Shown here piece by piece: positions 9,595-19,845 of a stretch of DNA of 64,000 nucleotides (the stretch's first letter is position 1; the number at the start of each line of letters is the position of its first letter). The position numbers and the translations under genes were made by a program. The stretch comes from Muribaculaceae bacterium (GTDB taxonomy: Bacteria; Bacteroidota; Bacteroidia; Bacteroidales; Muribaculaceae): assembly GCA_029051525.1 (NCBI GenBank), contig JAIDKG010000020.1:675-64674 (forward strand), in the 5' to 3' direction. The notes under the pieces were generated by a model. That model had not been told where the DNA came from. It made no database searches and saw only the letters and a program-made list of their open reading frames with translations.

Positions 9595-11230
9595 TGCTCG
9601 GGAGGGGAGGGGAGAGTAATGTAGTGTAATCCTGCGAATTAATTATCTCATATGCACGACGGAAGATAGGGTCGTGACTGTTGAATACTTTGAAATAGGT
9701 GGCATTGTCGTAGATATCCCGACCTATCAGCCCCTTGATTACCATCCCGAAGAGGGGGGCCGAGCGCTCGAACTGCTCCCGGTCAAACTCCACCCCCTCC
9801 TTATCGGCCATGGCTCGGAGCGCCTCCAGCATATCCGGGGTCACCTCGAAGCCCTTCACAAAGGCATCATCGGTCTTGAATCGGCGGCGTATCTCCTTAC
9901 GGTTGGCATCGACATAACCGATCGCATAGCGGTTGATCAGACCCTTGGCCATCACATTGCGGTAATACTTTGTATACTCCATGGTGTCGAGCGGCACGAA
10001 AGCATCGGGCGTGATACCGCCCCCGCCATATACGGGGCGCTTCAGTCGCAGTGTGCGATAGACAGTGGAATCATTGCGGCGTATGCTGTCTTCATGCATC
10101 AGCTCCCCATGATTGAATCTCTCCTCGATATCACGGCGATAGGCATCCTCATCCCCCTTGCTGTATGGTTTCTGGATATCGCGTCCGGTCGGGGTATAAT
10201 AATGAGCCACGGTGAGGCGTATCATAGAGCCATCCGGCAGAGGGAGGGGTCGCTGCACGAGCCCCTTGCCAAACGACCGGCGACCCACCACCACACCACG
10301 GTCGTGGTCCTGCACCGCCCCCGAAGTAATCTCCGAGGCCGAAGCAGAGTATTGATTCACCATCACCACAAGTCGGCCATCGGCAAATAGGGGAGTCTTC
10401 CCCTCCGGCTGTGCTGTGGCATCATAGCGCGGAGAATTCAACCCCTCCGTATATACCGCCAGCGAGCCCTCCGGGAGGAGTTCGCCCAGCAGTTGGGTCG
10501 ATGCCTGAAGATAGCCGCCGCCATTATCGGTCAGGTCGAGGATAAGTTGCTTCATCCCCTCCTTCTTCAGACGGCGTATTGCATCGCGCACCTCCTTGGC
10601 CGTCTCGGCGGCAAACCGGTTGATACGTATATATCCCGTAGAGGCATCCACCAGATAGGCTGCATCCACGCTGTAGATAGGTATATCGGCGCGAGTGATG
10701 GTAAAATCGATGGTATCGACCTCGGCCGGAGCCGCGATGCGCAGCACAGTGACATCCACATCCGTGCCCTTCGGGCCTCGCAGGCGCTTCATCACATCGG
10801 AATTCTTCATCTTCACGCCTGCTATGGCCGTGTCGTTGACAGCGATGATACGGTCGCCCGCCAGAATACCTACACGCTCCGAGGGTCCGCCGCTCACGGT
10901 CTGGATTACATAGAGCGTATCCGAACTCATATTGAACGTGATCCCGATACCGGAGAAATTACCCTGCAGGGGCTCGTTGAGTTCGCGGGTCTCCTCGGGA
11001 GTGGAATAGGCTGAATGTGGATCGAGCTTCTCGAGCATGCCACGTATAGCATCCTCCACCATCTTATTTTCATCGACCGAATCAACATATAGCTGCGCTA
11101 TAGCCTTTTCGGCCATGAGTAGTTTCTGTTCCGGCGAGTCGGTGCGGAAAGCCCGGCCGGCGAGTATGCCCGTGAGCATCAGAGCCACGGGGAGAAGAGA
11201 GAGTATGGCATTCTTGCGCATAATAGTCAT
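9584..11230 (-). CDS. S41 family C-terminal processing peptidase
   Basis: PDZ (NFSGIGITFNMSSDTLYVIQTVSGGPSERVGILAGDRI), catalytic region VVMVNQYSASASEITSGAVQDHDRGVVVGRRSFGKG. Confidence 0.95.
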   Translation of the reverse strand: MTIMRKNAILSLLPVALMLTGILAGRAFRTDSPEQKLLMAEKAIAQLYVDSVDENKMVEDAIRGMLEKLDPHSAYSTPEETRELNEPLQGNFSGIGITFNMSSDTLYVIQTVSGGPSERVGILAGDRIIAVNDTAIAGVKMKNSDVMKRLRGPKGTDVDVTVLRIAAPAEVDTIDFTITRADIPIYSVDAAYLVDASTGYIRINRFAAETAKEVRDAIRRLKKEGMKQLILDLTDNGGGYLQASTQLLGELLPEGSLAVYTEGLNSPRYDATAQPEGKTPLFADGRLVVMVNQYSASASEITSGAVQDHDRGVVVGRRSFGKGLVQRPLPLPDGSMIRLTVAHYYTPTGRDIQKPYSKGDEDAYRRDIEERFNHGELMHEDSIRRNDSTVYRTLRLKRPVYGGGGITPDAFVPLDTMEYTKYYRNVMAKGLINRYAIGYVDANRKEIRRRFKTDDAFVKGFEVTPDMLEALRAMADKEGVEFDREQFERSAPLFGMVIKGLIGRDIYDNATYFKVFNSHDPIFRRAYEIINSQDYTTLLSPPLPSNEE

Positions 11231-11232
11231 AT

Positions 11233-11730
11233 TTATTTATGGGTAGTGCTCTTGAAGGCTGCGGGGACGCAGGCATCAAGACACTGAGCATGAGTGGGGA
11301 GAAACTGCGACACATCGCGCCCGTTGTGCTTCAGCTCCCTCACCATCGATGATGAGATCGGAGAGAGTTCCGGGCGGCATGGGAGCATGATGGTGTCGAT
11401 ATCAGCCACAAGGCGGTTGGCGGCGGCCAGATTGCGTTCATACTCCGCATCTATGGCATTGCGGAAGCCTCGCAGCAGCACACCGGCGCCGGCCCGGGCC
11501 GCGGCATCGACCGTAAGCCCCGAATATGCAATTACCTCCACATGCGGCACCTGCTCGAAGAGCTTACGCAGATGCTCCACTCGCTCCTGGGTGTGCAACT
11601 GATCACCTTTATGCAGGTTGTAGCCCACACCGATCACCACCCCCTCAGGGCAAATGGCAAGAGCGCGGGCCACCAGGTCGAGATGACCGATAGTAAAGGG
11701 ATTGAAACTCCCGGCGAAAAAAGCTTTCAT
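11233..11730 (-). CDS. coaD: Pantetheine-phosphate adenylyltransferase
   Basis: [19 protein letters not shown] and [22 protein letters not shown]. Confidence 0.93.
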   Translation of the reverse strand: MKAFFAGSFNPFTIGHLDLVARALAICPEGVVIGVGYNLHKGDQLHTQERVEHLRKLFEQVPHVEVIAYSGLTVDAAARAGAGVLLRGFRNAIDAEYERNLAAANRLVADIDTIMLPCRPELSPISSSMVRELKHNGRDVSQFLPTHAQCLDACVPAAFKSTTHK

Positions 11731-13781
11731 ATCTGCGAATCGTCCTCCACCACGAGATTGTCGATAATGAAATTCTGGCGGTCCATCGTATTTTTCCCCA
11801 TATAGAACTCCAGGAGTTTTTCGACCGTATCATCACGGTTGAGCTTCACCGGGTCGAGTCGCATATCCGGGCCGATAAACTCGGCAAACTCCACATCATC
11901 GATCTCACCCAGACCTTTGAATCGGGTGATTTCGGCATCTTTGCCAAATCGGTTGATGGCTGCTATACGCTCCTCATCGGTGTAGCAATAGTAGGTATCC
12001 TTTTCACCATCCGGGCGGTCATCCTTACTCTTCTTCCGCCCCTTCCCCTTAGCACGGCGCGACACCTTCTTATTGCGCACACGGAAGAGGGGCGTCTGCA
12101 GGATATGCACATGCCCCTTCTTCACCAGATCCGGGAAGAACATCAGGAAGAACGTAATCACCAGCAGGCGGATATGCATACCGTCGACATCGGCATCGGT
12201 GGCGATAATCACCTTGTTGTAGCGGAGCCCCTCAATGCCATCCTCGATATTGAGGGCGGCCTGCAGCAGATTGAACTCATCATTCTTATACACCACCTCC
12301 TTGGTCAGACCGAAGGAATTGAGAGGTTTGCCTCGCAGCGAGAATACGGCCTGAGTCTCGGCATTGCGCACCTTCGTGATAGTGCCGGTGGCCGACAGAC
12401 CCTCCGTGATGAAAATAGCCGACTCATCGCGGCGGTCAATCTTGGCGTTCTGCGGCAGAGTATCGTTGTAATGCCAGCGGCAGTCGCGCAGTTTCTTATT
12501 ATGCAGACTCACCTTCTTGGCCTTTTCGCGGGCCAGTTTGGCCACGCCCGACATCGCCTTGCGCTCCTTCTCCGAGGCGGCGATCTTGCGGAGCATCACC
12601 TCGGCCGTATCGGTGTGCTTATGCAGATAATCATCGAGCGCCTTCTTGATGAAATCGCCCACAAATTTATTGACCGTCGGTGCATCCTCCTCGGGCGAGA
12701 TCTTATTGGAGCCGAGTCGGGTCTTGGTCTGCGATTCAAACACCGGTTCCTGCACTCTGACCGCCACAGCGGCCACAATTCCATTGCGGATATCGGAGAA
12801 TTCATATCCCTTGCCCGAGAACTCCTTGATGGTGCGCGTCACATGTTCGCGGAATGCAGTGAGGTGTGTGCCCCCCTGAGTGGTGTTCTGGCCATTGACA
12901 AAGCTATAGTATTCCTCTCCATACTGGTCGGTATGAGTGAGCACCATCTCGATATCCTCCCCTTTGAGATGAATCAGAGGGTAGAGGGGCTCGGCGGTGA
13001 GACGGTCTTTCAGCAGATCCTCCAGACCATGGCGCGAGAGATAGCGCCGGCCGTTGAAGTAGATTGTCAGGCCCGTGTTGAGGTATGTATAATTGTTGAC
13101 CATCGTCTCCAGGAAGTCGGAATTGAACCGATAGTTCTTGAAGAGCTCCGGGTCGGGGTGGAATTTCACCATTGTGCCGTTGGGCTCGGAGGTGGGGAGC
13201 TGGTCGGTGTGTTCACGCAGATATCCCTGCTCGAAGCTCACCCGCACCATTTTGCCATCGCGGAAGGAGCAGACTTCGCATTCGGTCGAAAGGGCATTGA
13301 CCGCCTTCAGACCCACACCGTTCAGTCCGACCGACTTCTGGAAATTCTTACTGTCGAACTTGCCGCCGGTATTGATTTCCGAAGCCACTTCGCGCACTTT
13401 CCCCAGCGGTATGCCTCGGCCATAGTCGCGGATAGTGGCGGTGCCGTCGTCGTCGACTGTGATATCGATGCGTTTGCCGGCACCCATATTGAATTCATCG
13501 ATCGAGTTGTCGATTACCTCCTTGAGGAGCACATAGATACCGTCTTCGATGTGGGTGCCGTCGCCGAGTTTTCCGATATACATACCGGGTCGGCGGCGTA
13601 TATGTATGTTCCATTCCAGAGTCTGGATGGCGTCGTCGTTGTATTCAGTTTCGATATAGGCCGGCGTCTCGATGTCGGAGGTATCCTCATCGGCCCCGGT
13701 ATATACATCATCGATCGATGGAGCGTGAGCCTCGGCCTCCGGATCGGGCTGTGTAAAGTTGAAGATATTGTCTGAATTCAT
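11727..13781 (-). CDS. parE: DNA topoisomerase IV subunit B
   Basis: GHKL ATPase and TOPRIM motifs ([25 protein letters not shown]); RFKGLGEI; start placed at internal Met. Confidence 0.93.
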   Translation of the reverse strand: MNSDNIFNFTQPDPEAEAHAPSIDDVYTGADEDTSDIETPAYIETEYNDDAIQTLEWNIHIRRRPGMYIGKLGDGTHIEDGIYVLLKEVIDNSIDEFNMGAGKRIDITVDDDGTATIRDYGRGIPLGKVREVASEINTGGKFDSKNFQKSVGLNGVGLKAVNALSTECEVCSFRDGKMVRVSFEQGYLREHTDQLPTSEPNGTMVKFHPDPELFKNYRFNSDFLETMVNNYTYLNTGLTIYFNGRRYLSRHGLEDLLKDRLTAEPLYPLIHLKGEDIEMVLTHTDQYGEEYYSFVNGQNTTQGGTHLTAFREHVTRTIKEFSGKGYEFSDIRNGIVAAVAVRVQEPVFESQTKTRLGSNKISPEEDAPTVNKFVGDFIKKALDDYLHKHTDTAEVMLRKIAASEKERKAMSGVAKLAREKAKKVSLHNKKLRDCRWHYNDTLPQNAKIDRRDESAIFITEGLSATGTITKVRNAETQAVFSLRGKPLNSFGLTKEVVYKNDEFNLLQAALNIEDGIEGLRYNKVIIATDADVDGMHIRLLVITFFLMFFPDLVKKGHVHILQTPLFRVRNKKVSRRAKGKGRKKSKDDRPDGEKDTYYCYTDEERIAAINRFGKDAEITRFKGLGEIDDVEFAEFIGPDMRLDPVKLNRDDTVEKLLEFYMGKNTMDRQNFIIDNLVVEDDSQI

Positions 13782-13881
13782 GGGGAAGAGAATAAGTGAA
13801 AAATTGAGGAGAGAGGGGGCGGTGCTATATGCGGTGCGAGTCTCCGCGGGTTTTATTATCCCCATGGAGACTCCACATAAA

Positions 13882-14364
13882 TCATCGATAAATAAGCACC
13901 GAGGCCTGGGCGGCTATGCCCTCCTGCCGGCCTGTGTAGCCGAGACCTTCGGTGGTGGTGGCCTTTACCGAAGTGCGGTCGGCCGGGATATCGAGTAGCT
14001 CCGCGAGGCAATCCCTCATCCGGTCGATATGAGGCCGGAGTTTCGGTCGCTCGGCCAAGATGGTGATATCGGCATTGCCGATTTTCCACCCCATGCGATG
14101 CACCTCGGCCACCACATGGCTCAGGAGTATCTTCGAGTCGATACCCTTATATCGCGGGTCGGAGTCAGGGAAAAGTTTGCCGATATCGCCCAGGGCGAGA
14201 GCCCCGAGCAGCGCGTCGCAGAGGGCGTGGATCGCCACATCGGCGTCGCTATGTCCCAACAGCCCGAGATGATGGTCGATGCGGAGGCCGCATAGCCAGA
14301 GGTCGCGCCCCTCCACAAGCCGGTGCACATCAAATCCGGAGCCTATTCTGAAATTGCAGTCCAT
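13882..14364 (-). CDS. ispF: 2-C-methyl-D-erythritol 2,4-cyclodiphosphate synthase
   Basis: [22 protein letters not shown]...[20 protein letters not shown]. Confidence 0.97.
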   Translation of the reverse strand: MDCNFRIGSGFDVHRLVEGRDLWLCGLRIDHHLGLLGHSDADVAIHALCDALLGALALGDIGKLFPDSDPRYKGIDSKILLSHVVAEVHRMGWKIGNADITILAERPKLRPHIDRMRDCLAELLDIPADRTSVKATTTEGLGYTGRQEGIAAQASVLIYR

Positions 14365-14382
14365 ATACTTATAGGGAAATAA

Positions 14383-15603
14383 TCAGCGGTTGCGCTTGCC
14401 GAGCAGATCGCGCAGTCCATCCATATCGAAAGTCAGGGTGAATCGCAGAGTCTGGTCGAGCGGCGAACTTTGTGCAGTGGCCAACATATAAGAAGCATCG
14501 AGCTGCACCACATTGAGCGAGAATCCCGCACCGAAAGCGAAGTAAGAGCGACCACCCTTTGTGGCATTCTCATAGTTATAACCCGCACGCACGAAGAACT
14601 GCTGATTATACGAGTATTCACCGCCTACCGAGACATTGATCTCCTTCAGCTCCTCGGCGAAACCACCCGGGGCATCGCTGAAACTCTTGAAGATACCTGT
14701 GATCGGCGACATAGTCTCCCACTTCTCCAGAGCCTCATCGTAGGCAGCCTGTCCCTCCGGAGTGTCCTCGAAGTCCTTCAGTCGTGGCTTGGTGGGCACA
14801 AGGAGTTTGTTGAGGTCCAGACCCAGCGAGAGGGTGTGATAGTCGGCCAGAGGGAACATGAAATTGGTGCCCAGTCGCAGATTGGTGGGGAGGAATGCAT
14901 AGGTGGCTCCATGGTCGTAGCTCACCTTCGATCCGATATTGCTGATATTGAAACCCCACGACCATTGGCACTCATTGCGCCCCACCATCGGATAGGTCAC
15001 GAAATAACCCGAGATATCGGCACCGAAAGCGGAGGCTGCGGTGTTGGTCTCTCCCGAATAAGCATCCTCATAACTGAGGTCGGAGAGGATATATCGGAGC
15101 ACGACGCCCATCGAGAATTTCTCCGAAAGCTTGCGTGAATAGCCCACATCGAAAGCGAACTCATAGGGGTTGATGGTCTGCATCGGAGTGTCGAATCCGG
15201 TATCGTTGCCCGACATCGACACCTCGCCCAGCGAGAAATATCTGAACGAAGCCGAGAGGGCCTGATTATCGCCGCTGCCCAGTTTCCAGTATCCTGCGAG
15301 ATTGGCGAGGAAGATATCATTGACGATCTTTCGCAGCCACGGAGTATAGGAGATCGAGAGTCCGCCGGTGGAATATGCGAATGCATACTTCGACGGATTC
15401 CAGAACTGACAGTTCATATCGGGATCGGTGGCCGCGCCGAGGTTACCCATCGACGAGCCACGTGCATCCGGGGCGATGCTCAATGTGGTCACACCGGTGT
15501 TGACGGGGTTGAAGTCATTGTCTTTAATGTCGTTCTCTCCGGCAGCCATAGCCGGCATAATGCAGGCCATCACCAGGAGAATCGATAGAAATCGTTTCAT
15601 CAT
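14383..15603 (-). CDS. porV: Type IX secretion system outer membrane protein PorV
   Basis: Signal peptide then FNPVNTGVTTLSIAPDARGSSMGNLGAATDPDMNCQFWNPSKYAFA; PorV family; adjacent to C25 peptidase genes. Confidence 0.9.
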   Translation of the reverse strand: MMKRFLSILLVMACIMPAMAAGENDIKDNDFNPVNTGVTTLSIAPDARGSSMGNLGAATDPDMNCQFWNPSKYAFAYSTGGLSISYTPWLRKIVNDIFLANLAGYWKLGSGDNQALSASFRYFSLGEVSMSGNDTGFDTPMQTINPYEFAFDVGYSRKLSEKFSMGVVLRYILSDLSYEDAYSGETNTAASAFGADISGYFVTYPMVGRNECQWSWGFNISNIGSKVSYDHGATYAFLPTNLRLGTNFMFPLADYHTLSLGLDLNKLLVPTKPRLKDFEDTPEGQAAYDEALEKWETMSPITGIFKSFSDAPGGFAEELKEINVSVGGEYSYNQQFFVRAGYNYENATKGGRSYFAFGAGFSLNVVQLDASYMLATAQSSPLDQTLRFTLTFDMDGLRDLLGKRNR

Positions 15604-15701
15604 CTTTGGAACGCGCTCTAAACGGGAAAAATTATCAGGACCCGCAGCCGGCTGCATCACCGACCATCGGATCCTGAATATATAACTGAAAATCCCCGGG
15701 A

Positions 15702-18700
15702 TTATTGCCCTGTGAGAGGGAGGTCGATCAGGGCAGAGTGGCCTTTGCGTGAGCCGCTGCCGGTTTCGATGAGGTAGGCTTTGTAGAGGCCCGGAGCAAG
15801 GGGGTTGCCATAGGTGTCGGCGGGGGTCCATTCGGTGGTGCGGCCGTCGATAGCTATTCTGGCCACTTCAGTGCCTTGGGGGGAGAGCACCACTATGTCG
15901 GCCTCATCCGGGAGCATGCCGACCACATCGAAAGTGGCCAGCGAAGTTACGGCCTTCGAGCGGAGAGAGATGGCATACCAGGGGATGGTGGGGCGGAACG
16001 AGAATGTGGTCTGAGCCGAGGCTCGGTTGCCGGCGGCATCGCATACGGTCAGTGTGGCTGTATGATCCCCCTCGGATATGTCGGGGATGGGGATATTGCG
16101 GGTGTAGGCCTCGCAATCGGGCTCGGTGATGGCAGGCGCGTGGAGAGCGGCGGGGAATTCTCGGCCATCGATCAGCAGGCGGAAGGAGGGGTTGAGTGCA
16201 TCGGTCGAATAGCTGAGAGCCACATCATCAGATACCCGCACGGAGAGTTCCTTCAATTCCGGGTCGAACGAGAAATGCTCAATCACGGGAGGATACTTGT
16301 CGGCGGCTATAGAGGAGTTTTGCGATGCCGGGGCATATGTGCCCGAGATCTGCCCACCGCCGGCTATTCTCTCCGAGGGATTGTATACACACACATGGAT
16401 GCGCCCTATGAGCCCCTCGAAATCGGCGGCCGCAGCCGGCACAATCAGATCGATTTCAAACTGGCCATCCTGCACCATGGCGGTGCCCATGCTGAGGAGT
16501 TGGTCATTGACCGGCACACGCAGTTCGGTATTGTCGCCGGTGCATATATCGGGAGATATATAGGTATACGAAGGTTGCATGAGCCGCACCACAGCAGTGC
16601 CGTTGAAGCGACCGTCGATTTCACCCGAGCCGGCCGGTCCCCCCACATAACCCTTGATTTTCACACGGCTGCCGGCTGTAAGAATGGGGGATGCACCCTG
16701 GAAAAACACGCGGCGTATCGGCGCCGGAATCTTCAGGGCCGGGTCGCAGATGAGGAGGTAGGTGAGTTCGTTGTTGTTATTGTTCTGGCTCTTGGTGCGT
16801 GCCACCAGCTCACCGATGGTGAGCTGGGTGGAATGCACCGGAGATGTGCTCTTGTCTCCATCCCGGAAATGATTGGTATAAAGCGACTCGAAAAGGAGAC
16901 CATTCTCACCCGACCACGTTTCGCGTGTGGCAATCAGCGAACCGATGGCTCCATATCGAGTGGAGAGCACGATCGACTCACCCAATCCTCGGTTGCCACG
17001 GTCGGTGTCAGAGAGCGAGCAGCCGGCGAATCCTATGAAGGGGAGATACTTATTGCGCAGCCGATACACGTCGGCCGCCGTAAAGAAATCGCCCTCCTGA
17101 TTGAGCATCTTGCCCGAGCCATGGCCGTAGTATACCATCATAAGGCGACCCTGGTCGAGATCATGAAACATGCGTTCCTGGGCCGGAATGAAACCATATG
17201 CATCGACCGGCACCGTAGAAGATATGACTGAATAGTCGCTCAGACGGTCGGCGAGATGCGACTGCTGCACTGCCTGCAGCTCATGGGTGTGGGAATTGCC
17301 GATGCCCCCCACATGGGTGAATAGATTCAGATAATAGGGGAGATTCTCAGCTTTCAGATATCGCTCTATCTTCTCCACGATTATATCGGCCTCGGCCGGA
17401 TATCGCACCGGGAGTATACCCACGCCCACCTGCATCTCACAGGAGTAGATTTTCGACAGATCGATATAATCCCCCATCATGCCCAGCACATCATTGGCAT
17501 TAGGCGCCCCCTTCTCCTCCATCAGCATCGACGACTGATAGGCTATGAGACCCTCATGGGGCTGCTTATCATTGACCACTCCGCGGAAATCGGAATAGAG
17601 CGGACCCAACAGGAGCAGGTTGCGGCAGGGTAGAGGAGATGTGTAAGTGGCCTTGACCAATGCTCGATAGGCCATCGGGTCGGGCAGTCCGGCTGAAAAT
17701 TCATTATAGCACTCCTCGGAAGTGGCCACGAGCACTTTGATATCGTCATGTTCCTCATGGATCATAGCGATGCGGCGCGCCACATCATAGAGTTGCGGGA
17801 TGCATATTATCACCAGATCGGCACCCTCGGCCGCGCGGCGGTGCAGGTCTTGATTGGCGATAGCCGTATAACCGGTCTCCACCCCCTTGATCTGATGCTG
17901 CGGCATCAGAGGGTCGAAGACCACCACCTGCGGCGGATTTGAATGAGCGTTGGCGCAGTTGAGTCGCACCAGTCCGTCGGCACCGGCGGGTGTCACGGTC
18001 ATATTCAGAGGTTGGGCAGGATCGGTCACATCAAAAGCCATAAACCCTGCGCCTCCCGGCAGGCGCAGCGAGCAGTCGGCACCGCTAAGCGCATTGGGGA
18101 AGGCTATGAAATCCTGATTCATGCGTTGGCCACCCGGAGTGCGCAGCGAGGGGAGCGTGCGGCTGTAGGTCAGAGTCCAGTAATCGAGGTTACCGATTAC
18201 CGGAACCTCACCGATATTCACATTCACGAATACGGTGGCTGTATTGCCCGGGATGGTGAGCGGCAGATATGATGGATCGAGCGACCGGATGGCGCTGCTG
18301 CCCATATTTTTGAAACTATACATATCGGCAGCTGTGCTCTTATCCTCCTCGATGCCATAGCTCCAGGTGCCCGGAATCATATGGTCGAGATAATAGAGGC
18401 ACTCCATGGCGCCCGGTGCGCCGGTTATGGCATCGGGGAGTTCCACCTGCCATGTGAGTCGGGAATTGGCTCCCGAGATAGCTTCGCCATAGAATAGCTG
18501 TCCGGTATCGGTGGAGTTCTGGTGCAGGTCGAGTTGATGGCTCACCATTCCGAACCCATTCGAGAGCGGAATCAGCGCATCGGGGTTATTGCCCACATCG
18601 ACCGACTTCATCATCGACGGCTCGCATGAATCGGTGAGGAAATAATACCCCATCGAGGAGTAGATATTGCGGTTGGTATGCTGGAAATATCCACCCGACA

Positions 18701-19079
18701 CATCGGCTGCCCTACGATTGATGGTGAATTGATCCGGACCCTCGGCATAGAAATAGAGTTTCTCTCCCTCATGAATCACCGCCACTTCCGGCAGCTGATC
18801 GGAATAAATGGGATATCCGGTCTCATCGGTGAAATTCATGTCAAACTGTTTGCCGCCTCGGCCGAGCACGGCCACCCGTTGCGGGTCGGAGAATCCCATC
18901 GAGCGGAGAGTGGCATAAGAGATCTCGAACACTCCAGTGCAGTCTACGCCTACCTTGACCCACTTGCCCGAGGCCATATTCGATTCCGTCATGAACCTTA
19001 CGGAGGCATCGGCCGCAATGGGAGAGAGCAGCGAGGCGGCTGAGATAAGAAGTGATGAGATAATGTATCGTTGTGTCAT
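15702..19079 (-). CDS. C25 (gingipain-family) peptidase, PorU-like paralog
   Basis: 1125 aa; C25 His/Cys dyad in VYYGHGSG and FIGFAGCSLSDTDRGNRGLGE; CTD-like C-terminus. Confidence 0.85.
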   Translation of the reverse strand: MTQRYIISSLLISAASLLSPIAADASVRFMTESNMASGKWVKVGVDCTGVFEISYATLRSMGFSDPQRVAVLGRGGKQFDMNFTDETGYPIYSDQLPEVAVIHEGEKLYFYAEGPDQFTINRRAADVSGGYFQHTNRNIYSSMGYYFLTDSCEPSMMKSVDVGNNPDALIPLSNGFGMVSHQLDLHQNSTDTGQLFYGEAISGANSRLTWQVELPDAITGAPGAMECLYYLDHMIPGTWSYGIEEDKSTAADMYSFKNMGSSAIRSLDPSYLPLTIPGNTATVFVNVNIGEVPVIGNLDYWTLTYSRTLPSLRTPGGQRMNQDFIAFPNALSGADCSLRLPGGAGFMAFDVTDPAQPLNMTVTPAGADGLVRLNCANAHSNPPQVVVFDPLMPQHQIKGVETGYTAIANQDLHRRAAEGADLVIICIPQLYDVARRIAMIHEEHDDIKVLVATSEECYNEFSAGLPDPMAYRALVKATYTSPLPCRNLLLLGPLYSDFRGVVNDKQPHEGLIAYQSSMLMEEKGAPNANDVLGMMGDYIDLSKIYSCEMQVGVGILPVRYPAEADIIVEKIERYLKAENLPYYLNLFTHVGGIGNSHTHELQAVQQSHLADRLSDYSVISSTVPVDAYGFIPAQERMFHDLDQGRLMMVYYGHGSGKMLNQEGDFFTAADVYRLRNKYLPFIGFAGCSLSDTDRGNRGLGESIVLSTRYGAIGSLIATRETWSGENGLLFESLYTNHFRDGDKSTSPVHSTQLTIGELVARTKSQNNNNNELTYLLICDPALKIPAPIRRVFFQGASPILTAGSRVKIKGYVGGPAGSGEIDGRFNGTAVVRLMQPSYTYISPDICTGDNTELRVPVNDQLLSMGTAMVQDGQFEIDLIVPAAAADFEGLIGRIHVCVYNPSERIAGGGQISGTYAPASQNSSIAADKYPPVIEHFSFDPELKELSVRVSDDVALSYSTDALNPSFRLLIDGREFPAALHAPAITEPDCEAYTRNIPIPDISEGDHTATLTVCDAAGNRASAQTTFSFRPTIPWYAISLRSKAVTSLATFDVVGMLPDEADIVVLSPQGTEVARIAIDGRTTEWTPADTYGNPLAPGLYKAYLIETGSGSRKGHSALIDLPLTGQ

Positions 19080-19102
19080 GATGATTGCTGAGTTGGGGGG
19101 GG

Positions 19103-19765
19103 CTATTTGAATCTGGTGGTGAGAATGGGTCGCGGGGTGGAAGATGAGGAGGATGGAGCGCTGGAGGAGAGCGACCCGGGGATAGTCTCTGAGGGGGAAT
19201 CAGGCTCCTGCGGATGATCCATAGCCCGGATTGCTACATTCATCCCCTCCGCGAGCGGTATGGGTGGCACGGGGAGAGGAGCCAGAATCAGATCCCCCAT
19301 CTTCAGGGTGTTATGCTCCGAGAGATTGCAGAGGCTCTGCATCAGAGCGGCCGAGGCCGACTCGGTAAGCACACTCAGAGTGGCGGGGACCCACATGTCG
19401 GCAGGCTCCACCGAGACATCAAGGTGCCGGAGGGGCTCCGCTTGCCAATCGCCGATCACAAGAGAATTGTCGAAACACCAATCGCTGCACATCGGCATTA
19501 CCCCCTCCGAGAGGCACCGAAGGGCATCGGCGGGGAGTATGATAAGAGCCGCAGTCCATGATCCCGCATAGCGCGATGCGAATCTCGGGGCCACGCACTT
19601 GCCCAATCGGCCCACCTTGCAGGCCAGAGCCGGTATTGCCACAAATTCCCGGGCGAAATCGGGTATATAAAGAGGTCGGTCGGAAAGAAGCCAGCAGGAG
19701 TCGGGCCATATCAGGGGGATCGAGGCCCGGTCGCCGGTGATGGGAAATTCCGCGTATATTTTCAT
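19103..19765 (-). CDS. Hypothetical protein, possibly a divergent fumarylacetoacetase-like protein
   Basis: 220 aa; CKVGRLGKCVAPRFASRY and LSEHNTLKMGDLI recall FAH-family segments; Ser/Pro-rich tail. Confidence 0.5.
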   Translation of the reverse strand: MKIYAEFPITGDRASIPLIWPDSCWLLSDRPLYIPDFAREFVAIPALACKVGRLGKCVAPRFASRYAGSWTAALIILPADALRCLSEGVMPMCSDWCFDNSLVIGDWQAEPLRHLDVSVEPADMWVPATLSVLTESASAALMQSLCNLSEHNTLKMGDLILAPLPVPPIPLAEGMNVAIRAMDHPQEPDSPSETIPGSLSSSAPSSSSSTPRPILTTRFK

Positions 19766-19845
19766 TTCCTCAGTAGGAGATTATCAGTATGGATAGGGTG
19801 ATGGATAGTGGAAGTGAGAGGAGAGGTAGAGGAGAGCGCGAAGGG

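Noticed and set aside
12105-13775. 556-aa plus-strand ORF
   Set aside because: Shadow ORF antisense to parE; composition typical of reverse-frame translation
15876-17231. 451-aa plus-strand ORF
   Set aside because: Antisense shadow of the C25 peptidase gene
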